This document shows, piece after piece, positions 1 through 6,337 of a stretch of DNA of 8,516 nucleotides; position 1 is the stretch's first letter; every line of letters begins with the position of its first letter. The position numbers were made by a program, and so were the translations under genes. The notes beneath the pieces were generated by a model. That model made no database searches. It was not told the origin of the DNA and saw only the letters and a program-made list of their open reading frames with translations. Source of the stretch: Akkermansiaceae bacterium (GTDB lineage: Bacteria > Verrucomicrobiota > Verrucomicrobiia > Verrucomicrobiales > Akkermansiaceae); NCBI GenBank assembly GCA_020627645.1, contig JAHDGN010000122.1, positions 1-8,516 on the forward strand, in the 5' to 3' direction.

Positions 1-881
1 GGGTGAACTTGGCTCCCTTTTTTGGTGCTCCAGAGTTCTTCGATTTTCCAATTTTTGCCGGATTTTTGCACGGAGATCATTTTAGAGCCTCCGTTGTAGC
101 CCCCGGTTAGGAAGATTCGTTTGGAGTCGATTTGGATGGGAACGGTGATGGGGATTTGGTTTTGGTAGAGGTCGGTTTCCCAGAGTTTTTTCCCGGTCTT
201 GGGGTCGAAACTAAAGAGCCCTTTGGTGGTGAGAAGGGCGACTTGGGTGACACCACCGGTGGTCAAGATGATTGGGGAAGAGTGAGTGTTGCCGAGACCT
301 TGGGCTTTCCAGAGTTCTTTGCCTGTTTTTTTGTCCCAGCCGGCGATGCCGGTTTTTTTCCCGAAGGGCATGACGATGAGGGTGTCTCCGACGATGAGGG
401 TGCATTGGGCGTATCCCCAGTTGGGGGCTTTGGCATCGGGGTAGCGTTCGTTGAGCTTGGCGGTCCAGTCGGCCTTTCCGGTTTTTCGGTTGATGCGAAA
501 GATTTCGCCAAAGGTTCCGAGGAAGTAGACGGCATCTTTTTCTACGGTGGGGACGCTGCGAGAGCCGGGAAATGAGGGTTCGCCTTCGGTGGGGTGTTCG
601 AAGCGCCATTTTTGTTTTCCGGTGACAAAGTCGAGAGCGATGAGGACGTCTTTCTCTTGGTGGACGCGGTCTGCTACGAAGACTTCGCGGCCGGAGATGG
701 CGGCTCCACCGAATCCGGCTTCGAGTTTTTTGCGCCAGATGACTTTGGGGCCTGCTTTGGGGAACGTTTTGATCAGACCGGTTTCTGAGGAGGTGGCGTT
801 GCCTGAGGGGCCTAGAAAGCGGGGCCATTTTGCGGTGGCGGCGATTGAGGTGAGCAGGAAGATGGTGAGGATCGACTTCAT
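1..881 (-). CDS. PQQ-like beta-propeller exported protein, N-terminal part (runs off left edge)
   Basis: The frame is open for 293 codons from ATG at 881-879 to the window edge, so the C-terminus is missing. Residues 1-17 look like a Sec signal peptide: a Lys near the start, a hydrophobic core, and an Ala-x-Ala end at ATA. The mature part opens with WPRFLGPSG, a motif typical of PQQ-like propeller proteins in Planctomycetes and Verrucomicrobia. Four repeats of the form D/N-x-x-TGK-x-x-W lie at about residues 84-92, 131-139, 183-191 and 226-234; each is a propeller-blade hallmark. It is probably periplasmic. Substrate and catalytic activity cannot be read from the sequence; many such proteins lack PQQ and may act as binding or scaffold modules. 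Codons are C/A-rich, the reverse of the plus-strand genes. A candidate promoter lies 23 bases upstream. Confidence 0.85.
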   Translation of the reverse strand, partial: MKSILTIFLLTSIAATAKWPRFLGPSGNATSSETGLIKTFPKAGPKVIWRKKLEAGFGGAAISGREVFVADRVHQEKDVLIALDFVTGKQKWRFEHPTEGEPSFPGSRSVPTVEKDAVYFLGTFGEIFRINRKTGKADWTAKLNERYPDAKAPNWGYAQCTLIVGDTLIVMPFGKKTGIAGWDKKTGKELWKAQGLGNTHSSPIILTTGGVTQVALLTTKGLFSFDPKTGKKLWETDLYQNQIPITVPIQIDSKRIFLTGGYNGGSKMISVQKSGKNWKIEELWSTKKGSQVH

Positions 882-903
882 GGATGGTTGAGGATTGAAC
901 TCC

Positions 904-932
904 GTTATCGGGAATTTGTTTCGTCTTGTCAG
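904..932 (-). promoter_or_regulatory. Candidate sigma-70-type promoter for the PQQ-like propeller gene
   Basis: On the minus strand, CTGACA (932-927) is followed after exactly 17 bases by GATAAC (909-904). Each matches 5 of 6 or 4 of 6 positions of the usual -35 and -10 boxes. The start codon lies about 22 bases after the -10 box, giving a short leader. This is a pattern match only, and sigma-factor preferences in this lineage may differ. Confidence 0.35.
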
Positions 933-1002
933 GGATTTTTAGGCCAGGAGGTGACTTTTTTGGGGGATTTTACAAAGCTTTTACAGTGCCAATGCGTGAT
1001 GG

Positions 1003-1701
1003 ATGATAAAAGTCTATCGTATGTGTGTTTTCGCTAAAAATTTGAAGTTTGGGGTGCTGGCTTGTCTTTCTTTTACGTTTTCGAGTTGTGACGACTCTGA
1101 GGCGGTTGTGGGGCAACAGAATGCCTCTGAGGTTCCTGCTGATATTCTTGATTTGTTGGAGAAGCGTGAGGGGGTGGAGCCGGTGAAGGTTTCGCTTCAA
1201 GAAGCAAACTCTGGATTGTGGATGCTGTGTCGTGCGCCGACCGCAGAGGAGCGAAAGCAAATGATGGCACCCAAGATTGGGCGTTCGCTAGTGACTGGTT
1301 CGGAGGGTGAGCACGGGGGGAAATATTTGGATGTTTCGATGAACGAGCTTGCGAGGACAGGGCAGAAGAATGGAGGTAATTATCCAGTCGGGGCGGTGAT
1401 TATCAAAGACAAGTGGAGTTTAGATTTTCCTGGGGATCAAAAAGGACCGGAACTTGTGAAGCGGGGAGTGGGGGGAATGATTAAGCGGGAGAAAGGATTT
1501 GATGAGGCAAGTGGAGATTGGGAATATTTCTATCAGGAGAATGGAGAAGCAGTTCAAAGCGGTGCGATTGTCTCTTGTGTTGAATGTCATGCAGAGGCAG
1601 AGAAGACTGATTTTGTGTATCGTAATTGGCTGAAATCTGATCAGAAGAGTGAAAATGAGCCGTGGAGAAAAGTGCTCGATAGTTACTTGTTGAGCCAGTA
1701 A
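1003..1701 (+). CDS. Cytochrome P460-type haem lipoprotein
   Basis: This 232-residue protein starts with a basic, hydrophobic leader ending in FSSC (Cys29), which resembles a lipobox, so it is probably a membrane-anchored periplasmic lipoprotein. The C-terminal half has the layout of the cytochrome P460 domain: a PVGAVIIKDKW segment (about 128-138), a Lys-rich stretch, GDWEY (171-175) and a haem c site CVECH (192-196) followed by TDFVY. P460 proteins bind haem c, and some oxidise hydroxylamine or other small nitrogen compounds; many family members have no known substrate, so no reaction is assigned. ATG 1003 and ATG 1021 are both possible starts; the second gives a more compact signal peptide, and neither has a clear ribosome site. 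The gene is divergent from the propeller gene and separated from the dehydrogenase operon by 188 bases. Confidence 0.65.
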   Translation: MIKVYRMCVFAKNLKFGVLACLSFTFSSCDDSEAVVGQQNASEVPADILDLLEKREGVEPVKVSLQEANSGLWMLCRAPTAEERKQMMAPKIGRSLVTGSEGEHGGKYLDVSMNELARTGQKNGGNYPVGAVIIKDKWSLDFPGDQKGPELVKRGVGGMIKREKGFDEASGDWEYFYQENGEAVQSGAIVSCVECHAEAEKTDFVYRNWLKSDQKSENEPWRKVLDSYLLSQ

Positions 1702-1814
1702 TCTCGCTGGTTAAGAGAGGGAAAGGGGGGATAGGGATTGGTGGTGGCGAATACTGTTCTTACGATGGTTTTTCTATCAAAAATTGCACCTAAATTTGAG
1801 GGCAAACAATGTCT

Positions 1815-1844
1815 ATTGACGTGTCAATTTTGGTGGATCAGTAT
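1815..1844 (+). promoter_or_regulatory. Candidate promoter with palindromic operator before the 2-oxoacid dehydrogenase operon
   Basis: ATTGAC-GT-GTCAAT (1815-1828) is a perfect inverted repeat with 6-base arms around two central bases. Its left arm contains TTGACG (1816-1821), a good -35 box. Seventeen bases on is CAGTAT (1839-1844), a weak -10 that keeps the conserved second A and last T. The E1 alpha start codon lies 45 bases further down. A dyad on a -35 box is where a repressor would act; no cognate regulator is encoded in the window. Confidence 0.35.
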
Positions 1845-1889
1845 CCGCGAGTCACGGGGTGAGAGCTTCGCTGACGAAACTAATTTTCT

Positions 1890-2600
1890 ATGGATTCTTC
1901 TTCGACAATTCAAGGGGCTGCGGAGGTCGATGCTGATTTGATGCGTCGGACTTTGCGGGCGATGATTGAGGCTCGTACGTTGGAGTTGAAGTTGTCGGCT
2001 TTGTATAAGGCGGGGAAAATCGTGGGTGGAGTCTATTTAGGAACGGGGCAGGAGGCGTTTTCGGGAACTTTGGGGTGTTGTTTGAGTCGAGGGAGGGATT
2101 TGTTTGCGCCGTTGATTCGGGATCAAGCGGGTCGGAGTGGGTTCGGGGAAGATTTGTTGGATGCGACAAGAACTTATTTGGGTTCGGCTTTAGGGCCGAT
2201 GAAAGGTCGGGATGGGAACATTCATCGTGGTCGCCCGGCTGATGGATTGTTGGCGATGATTAGTCATTTGGGGACGGCGGTTTCGGTGGTTTCGGGAATG
2301 TTAGTGGCGCGTCGGATGAAGGGGGAATTGGATGGGGTGGTGGGTGCGACTTGTGTGGGGGACGGTGCGACTTCGACTGGGTCTTTTCATGAGGGATTGA
2401 ACATGGCGGCAGTGGAGCAATTGCCATTAGTGGTATTGGTGGCGGACAATCAGTATGCGTATTCGACGCCGAGGGAGAGGCAATTCGCCTGTGATAGTTT
2501 AATTGATCGGGCGAAGGGATATGGGGTGGCTGGTCATGAGATCGATGCGACGAATTTTCGGGAGTGTCAGGAAGTGATTTCGCGTGCGGTTTCGGCGTGA
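1890..2600 (+). CDS. 2-oxoacid dehydrogenase E1 subunit alpha, N-terminal fragment (frameshifted)
   Basis: The alpha subunit of a heterotetrameric E1 binds thiamine diphosphate and decarboxylates a 2-oxoacid (pyruvate, branched-chain or acetoin type). The family signs are GGVYLGTGQEA (46-56), the RDGNIHRG loop (107-114), HLGTAVSV (126-133) and the thiamine diphosphate/magnesium motif beginning GDGATSTG (157-164) and ending at DNQYAYSTP (Asn187). Reading stops at TGA 2598-2600 after 236 residues, whereas E1 alpha is usually 320-370. The missing C-terminal third continues in the +1 frame and is listed as the next entry. The gene is therefore one E1 alpha broken by an indel, a sequencing error or, less likely, joined by recoding. 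No clear ribosome site precedes ATG 1890. Substrate choice cannot be decided from this fragment, so no symbol is given. Confidence 0.85.
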   Translation: MDSSSTIQGAAEVDADLMRRTLRAMIEARTLELKLSALYKAGKIVGGVYLGTGQEAFSGTLGCCLSRGRDLFAPLIRDQAGRSGFGEDLLDATRTYLGSALGPMKGRDGNIHRGRPADGLLAMISHLGTAVSVVSGMLVARRMKGELDGVVGATCVGDGATSTGSFHEGLNMAAVEQLPLVVLVADNQYAYSTPRERQFACDSLIDRAKGYGVAGHEIDATNFRECQEVISRAVSA

Positions 2601-2901
2601 GGGTGGGGGGGCTCAGATGGTGGTGGGGAAGTTGTTGAGATTGTGTGGTCATGGTGAGCATGATGATGCGGCTTATGTGGTGCCTGAATTGAAGGGGTCA
2701 CATTTGGGGCGTGATTGTTTAGATGTGGCGGTGGCTCAGGTTTTGGAGTTGGGGGTTATGACGGAAGGAGAGGTTGAGGCTTTGAGATCTGAAGCGGCGG
2801 ATCGGGTTCAGGAAGCGGTGGCGGTGGCTCAGAAAGACCCTAAACCTGATCCTTATCAGGAGGATTGGCGTGCGGTTTCGGAGGCTGGAATGCAGGCGTA
2901 G
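2584..2901 (+). CDS. 2-oxoacid dehydrogenase E1 subunit alpha, C-terminal fragment (frameshifted)
   Basis: This frame carries the remainder of E1 alpha: REGGGAQMVVGKLLRLCGHG and the EHDDAAYV that follows match the family segment ending in the conserved R-x-x-GH-x-x-D-D motif, then a helical, charged C-terminus ends at TAG 2901. The frame opens at GTG 2584, but the first homologous residues are the RE at 2596-2601, so independent translation from 2584 is doubtful. Joined with the upstream frame it gives about 336-338 residues, a normal E1 alpha length. Either dropping one base or restoring a lost CG in a GCGCG tract near 2595-2598 repairs the frame; the second gives AVSAREGGG, which fits the family well. 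The E1 beta start lies 20 bases downstream, so the operon layout is preserved. Confidence 0.8.
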   Translation: MRFRREGGGAQMVVGKLLRLCGHGEHDDAAYVVPELKGSHLGRDCLDVAVAQVLELGVMTEGEVEALRSEAADRVQEAVAVAQKDPKPDPYQEDWRAVSEAGMQA

Positions 2902-2921
2902 TTGAGTAGATTTTTGAGTAT

Positions 2922-3887
2922 ATGAGTGTGACTTACATTGATGCGATTCACCGGGCCCAGCAGGAGTTGTTGAGGGAGCGGGATGATGTTTTTTTGTATG
3001 GTCAGGATATTGGGGCTTTTGGTGGAGCGTTTAAAGCGACGAAGGGGTTGCAGGAGGAGTTTCCGGAGCGAGTGTTAGATTCTCCGATTAGTGAAGATGC
3101 GATGGCGGGGATGGCTATTGGGGCGGCGATTAGTGGGATGAAGCCGATTGTGGAGATGCAGTTTGCGGATTTTGGTTCGATTGCGTTTAACCAGATTGTG
3201 AATTATGCGGGGACGCATTTTTACCGGACAGGGATTCCGGTTCCGATGACGGTGAGGATGCCGTGTGGTGGGACGCCTGGGTCTGGTCCGTTTCACAGCC
3301 AGATGGTGGAGACGTTGTATGGTCATTATCCGGGAGTTGTCGTTGTGACACCGGCGACGGTTTCGGATGCTTATCATTTGTTAAAGCAGTCGGTGGAGTT
3401 GGCGGATCCAGTGATCTACTGTGAGCATAAGTTTTTGTATCGCTGGTTGAAGACGGAGAAAATTGATGATGAGGGTTTACCGTTGGGAGTGGCTCGAATC
3501 ACGAGGCCAGGGAAGCATGCAACGGTGGTGACGTATAGTGCGATGGTGCATGAGGCGGTTCGGGCAGCTGATCAAATGGCGAAGGAAGGGTGGGAGATTG
3601 AAGTGGTTGATTTGCGGACGGTGAAGCCCTTGGATATGGATACGGTGATTGCGTCGTTGGCGCGGACGGGACGGTTATTGGCGTTGGGTGAGGGGTTTCC
3701 TTGGGGTGGGGTGACGTCTGAGGTGGTGTCGAGGGCGATTGCGGATGGGTTTCATTTGTTAGACGCTCCTCCGATGCGATTGAATGCGAAGGATTCGCCG
3801 ATTCCGTATCATCCTGATTTGTGGGCGGCGCACCGCCCGACTCCAGAGTCAATTGTGCAAAAGTTAAGAGAACTCCTGAATTTTTAA
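2922..3887 (+). CDS. 2-oxoacid dehydrogenase E1 subunit beta
   Basis: At 321 residues this is a full-length E1 beta, the partner that forms an alpha2-beta2 thiamine diphosphate enzyme with E1 alpha. Family features run in order: LYGQDIGAFGGAFKATKGL (25-43), PISE with Glu58, the expected cofactor-activating glutamate (55-58), IVEMQFADF (76-84), GPFHSQ with His125 (122-127), HYPGVVVVTP (135-144), EHKFLYRW (168-175) and the transketolase C-terminal domain from about residue 190, including VVDLRTVKPLD (228-238). Nothing is missing, so the frameshift in E1 alpha has not been followed by visible decay here. The EHKFLYR form is common to pyruvate, branched-chain and acetoin E1 enzymes, so the substrate is left open. 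Codons are strongly G/T-rich. It lies 20 bases after E1 alpha and 4 bases before E2. Confidence 0.92.
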   Translation: MSVTYIDAIHRAQQELLRERDDVFLYGQDIGAFGGAFKATKGLQEEFPERVLDSPISEDAMAGMAIGAAISGMKPIVEMQFADFGSIAFNQIVNYAGTHFYRTGIPVPMTVRMPCGGTPGSGPFHSQMVETLYGHYPGVVVVTPATVSDAYHLLKQSVELADPVIYCEHKFLYRWLKTEKIDDEGLPLGVARITRPGKHATVVTYSAMVHEAVRAADQMAKEGWEIEVVDLRTVKPLDMDTVIASLARTGRLLALGEGFPWGGVTSEVVSRAIADGFHLLDAPPMRLNAKDSPIPYHPDLWAAHRPTPESIVQKLRELLNF

Positions 3888-3891
3888 AGTC

Positions 3892-5121
3892 ATGCCACAG
3901 GTTCCAATTATTATGCCCCAGTTGGGTGAGTCGATCGCGGAGGCGCGGATTATCCGGTTGAATGTGTCGGTTGGTGATGTCGTTGTTGCGGATCAGGAGA
4001 TTATTGAGGTCGAGACGAATAAGGCGACGATGGCGGTGACGGTTTTGTGTGGTGGAACGGTGACTGAGATTTCGGCGGTTGAGGGTGAGGATTATGCGGT
4101 TGGGAGTTTGCTGGGGATTTTGGAAGCGACGGAAGAGGAGATTGAGCGAACGGGAGCTCCGGTGATGGGTGATGGTGGGAGTGCTGAGGAGGTGGTTGAG
4201 GAGAAGAAGGAGGATGAGGAGAATTTGCACTTTGCGCTGACGGATGATGAGTTTGTGGAGCGGAAGACGGTGGAGCCGAGTGTGCATGGTTTGCCGGTGC
4301 CGGCGGGGATGAAAGGAGCGCATTATATTTCGCCAAGAATGCGGGCGCGGATGACTGAGTTGGGTTTGAGGCAGTCGGATATTTCGGCGATTGTGGGAAG
4401 TGGAGCAGGGGGTCGGGTCACGGTGGAGGATTTAGAGAAGTTTTTAGAGTATATCGCGGATTGGCCGGATAGTGCGGCATCGCCGATGCGGATGGCGGTA
4501 GCGGATGCGATGAGGAGGAGTTGGACTCGTCCTTTGGCATCAGTGGGGCGACCGGTGGTCATCGATCCTTTACTGGATTATCGAGCGAGGCAGAATCCGA
4601 AGCCGGGAGTGACGTTGTATTTGTTGAGAGCTTTTGTGGTCGCATTGACGGAGCATCCGGAGACGGCTGGGTATTTGATTGGGGAGAAGATCGTTCATCC
4701 GAAGTCGTTTGATATAGGGGTGGCGGTTCAGGTGGATGATGGGGTGGTGGTGCCGGTGATTCGTGGTGTTGATCGGATGACAGTTCCGCAGTTAATGGAG
4801 GAGTATGGGAGGTTGCTTGAGGCAGCTAGGGCAAGGAAGTTGACGGTGGAGGATACGACTGGTGGGATTGCTTCGGTAACGAATTTTGGGGTCTTTGGCC
4901 TGAAGTGGGCGACGCCGATTCCGTTGCCGAATGAGACGTTGATTTTGGGGATGGCGGCAGGGATGAAAGTGCCTAGGTGGAGTGATGAAGTGGGAGCGTT
5001 TGTGCCGGTGACGGAGACCGAGTTGTGTTTGACCTTTGATCATCGTGTGGTCGATGGGGGAGGTGCGGGAATGTTGCTCCAGCGTATTTCGGAGTTGTTG
5101 AAAACTCCGGAGTTGTTGTGA
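3892..5121 (+). CDS. Dihydrolipoamide acyltransferase, E2 component of 2-oxoacid dehydrogenase complex
   Basis: This 409-residue protein is the core acyltransferase that passes the acyl group from E1 through a lipoyl arm to coenzyme A. Residues 1-80 form one lipoyl domain, with the lipoylated lysine in EVETNKATM (Lys44). An acidic linker (about 81-140, rich in Glu and Asp) replaces the Ala/Pro-rich linker often seen. Residues 145-186, beginning YISPRMRARM, form the peripheral subunit-binding domain with the GAGGRVTVEDL hallmark. The catalytic domain (about 195-409) ends with DHRVVDGG, holding the expected His384 and Asp388. Only one lipoyl domain is present, as in branched-chain and many pyruvate E2 proteins, so substrate is undecided. 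The start lies 4 bases after the E1 beta stop, which points to translational coupling. No E3 gene follows. Confidence 0.92.
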   Translation: MPQVPIIMPQLGESIAEARIIRLNVSVGDVVVADQEIIEVETNKATMAVTVLCGGTVTEISAVEGEDYAVGSLLGILEATEEEIERTGAPVMGDGGSAEEVVEEKKEDEENLHFALTDDEFVERKTVEPSVHGLPVPAGMKGAHYISPRMRARMTELGLRQSDISAIVGSGAGGRVTVEDLEKFLEYIADWPDSAASPMRMAVADAMRRSWTRPLASVGRPVVIDPLLDYRARQNPKPGVTLYLLRAFVVALTEHPETAGYLIGEKIVHPKSFDIGVAVQVDDGVVVPVIRGVDRMTVPQLMEEYGRLLEAARARKLTVEDTTGGIASVTNFGVFGLKWATPIPLPNETLILGMAAGMKVPRWSDEVGAFVPVTETELCLTFDHRVVDGGGAGMLLQRISELLKTPELL

Positions 5122-5239
5122 GGTGGGGGTCTCGGTTGTTTGTCAAAAGCCGTTGGATGGGCCTTGCGGGACTCTCTGGAAATTTTTTAGTGTGAGGCAA
5201 TTTTGTTCGCAAAGACTGGGAAGTGTTTAGCCAAGGGAA

Positions 5240-5620
5240 ATGAATGAAGAAGAATATTTGACGCCAGATGAATTTGAGTGGGTCGTTTCTGGAGGTAACC
5301 CGAGTTTGGATATTCAATGGTTTGCCATGGATGTCTATGGTCGAATTGGAGCTTTTTTTACCGCTGGATTCGCTGCTATACCACGATCTGCGGTATCTTC
5401 TTTGGATGAATTTAATATGGTCCAGAGAGAAATGGAAAAGTTGCCAATCATCAATGACGAATCGAGCGTTGAGGCAGCAAGCTGGATAGCGGGAGCTCGA
5501 TATCAATTACTCAGAGGCGTTTATATTTTTTCTTGGGACAACGATTTTGGAGAGTATCGACCGAGGTGTCCGTATTTTAGAATTTTTAAGCCAATCAATT
5601 CGGCTGTTATTGATGGATAA
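5240..5620 (+). CDS. Hypothetical protein, 126 residues, AT-rich orphan
   Basis: I do not recognise this protein. It has no signal peptide, membrane segment or cysteine-rich motif, and looks like a small acidic cytoplasmic protein. The segment IQWFAMDVYGRIGAFFTAGF (about 25-44) has the flavour of small immunity-type or SMI1-like proteins, but that resemblance is from memory and weak. The C-terminal part is aromatic and basic (FGEYRPRCPYFRIFK). Base composition differs from its neighbours: the line at 5401-5460 has 39 A+T of 60, against 26 of 60 at 2281-2340 in E1 alpha, and the G/T strand bias is nearly lost. Recent acquisition is a reasonable inference. The start ATG 5240 directly follows an AAGGGAA stretch that is too close for a good ribosome site. 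It stands alone between the E2 gene and a convergent membrane-protein gene. Confidence 0.6.
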   Translation: MNEEEYLTPDEFEWVVSGGNPSLDIQWFAMDVYGRIGAFFTAGFAAIPRSAVSSLDEFNMVQREMEKLPIINDESSVEAASWIAGARYQLLRGVYIFSWDNDFGEYRPRCPYFRIFKPINSAVIDG

Positions 5621-5662
5621 TTTTCAGTTAAGTTGCCGAGGGTTTTTGCTGATTTCTCTGAA

Positions 5663-5674
5663 CAAAGATCTTTG
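5663..5674. repeat. 12-bp perfect palindrome in convergent intergenic gap
   Basis: CAAAGATCTTTG reads the same on both strands. It lies 43 bases after the orphan gene stop. No T-tract follows, so it is not a classical terminator; a protein-binding site is possible but unsupported. Confidence 0.3.
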
Positions 5675-5708
5675 ATTATAGAGGAGTTGTTCGACGATTG
5701 TATCATTC

Positions 5709-5727
5709 CCAAATCAAAATGATTTGG
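5709..5727. terminator. Possible weak bidirectional terminator or operator hairpin
   Basis: CCAAATCA and TGATTTGG form perfect 8-base arms around an AAA loop. The site sits between the convergent orphan and DoxX-type genes, where a shared terminator is expected. The stem is AT-rich and no T-run follows on either strand, so termination by this hairpin alone would be weak. The rest of the gap 5621-5892 shows no gene or other structure that I can support. Confidence 0.25.
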
Positions 5728-5892
5728 TGTATTTCTCCGCAATTTAGCGAACTATTGGTTCGTATGTTTTAGGGCTTTCTATTGCCTTGGATGAACGATT
5801 GGTCTCGGGTGTTCGGCGTTAGCTATTAGCTGAGAGCTTTTCGCGGACGAGGGTGGAGCGGAATTTGAAAGGGGGGGAGAAGGTTGAGGTCG

Positions 5893-6300
5893 CTATGACT
5901 GGGCTGTCTTGGATCTAGAGAGAGTGAGCTGATCCTTGGAGAGGTAAAGGTAGATCGCAGAGGCAACGATGGTGATCCCGGCCATTGCTGGAAGTGGACC
6001 GTAGCCGGCGAAGCCGATGAAGAGGGCGTGAGAGGCTAGAGCCCCGAACATGGTGCCAATCATGAGGAGGGCGCCTTTGATACTGTGTTTTGGAATGAGG
6101 ATCAGGACGACGGCGATGAGTTCAATGACGCCTGATCCAATCCGCATGGCGGGCTCAAGTGAGGTGCTTCCGGTTGTTTTTTGGGCGAGGTCGCTGAAGA
6201 GTTTGACTGATTCTGCTGCTCCCGAGAATTTGAAAGGGAGTGTTTGTCCCACGATTGCGGCGGGAATGATGCGGAGTGCCCAGGTGAGTGCTTTGTTCAT
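5893..6300 (-). CDS. DoxX-type small integral membrane protein
   Basis: This 135-residue protein has four likely membrane helices at about 6-23, 54-70, 75-96 and 103-121. The pattern fits the DoxX/DoxD-like group: a first helix ending near a PFKFSGA segment (22-28), then RIGSGVIELIAVVLILIP with a buried Glu60 in the second helix, a glycine/alanine-rich third helix with His91, and a short charged tail. The cellular role of most such proteins is not known; some are linked to thiol or redox homeostasis at the membrane, and I infer no specific reaction. The start is ATG at 6300-6298. It lies 37 bases downstream of coaC on the same strand, so it may be the last gene of the coaB-gmk-coaC transcript, although a separate promoter in the short gap is not excluded. 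Confidence 0.75.
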   Translation of the reverse strand: MNKALTWALRIIPAAIVGQTLPFKFSGAAESVKLFSDLAQKTTGSTSLEPAMRIGSGVIELIAVVLILIPKHSIKGALLMIGTMFGALASHALFIGFAGYGPLPAMAGITIVASAIYLYLSKDQLTLSRSKTAQS

Positions 6301-6337
6301 GCTGTTATGAGTGATTAGTTGTCAGGGTATTCCCAAT

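Noticed and set aside
211..828. A 205-codon minus-strand frame and several plus-strand frames within 132-891
   Set aside because: The propeller protein is in another minus frame with a signal peptide and four TGK-x-x-W repeats; the others lack any protein-like pattern.
1738..1941. A 67-codon plus frame between the P460 gene and E1 alpha
   Set aside because: It overlaps the E1 alpha start and covers the candidate promoter, and its sequence shows no recognisable motif.
2725..2832. 15-bp direct repeat GTGGCGGTGGCTCAG at 2725-2739 and 2818-2832
   Set aside because: Both copies lie in frame and encode V-A-V-A-Q; biased codon use in Ala/Val-rich helices explains the identity.
3499..4323. A 274-codon open frame on the minus strand opposite E1 beta and E2
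   Set aside because: It is antisense to two clear genes, is dominated by Arg, Pro, His, Asn and Thr, and follows from the G/T bias of the + strand.
5090..5118. Repeat CGGAGTTGTTG (5090-5100, 5108-5118) and palindrome AACTCCGGAGTT (5103-5114) at the E2 end, considered as a terminator
   Set aside because: They fall within the coding sequence for two similar E-L-L segments, and no T-run follows.
5621..5892. Search for RNA genes, CRISPR repeats or mobile-element ends in the convergent gap and the other gaps
   Set aside because: I found no tRNA-like fold, spaced repeats, transposase fragment or terminal inverted repeats.
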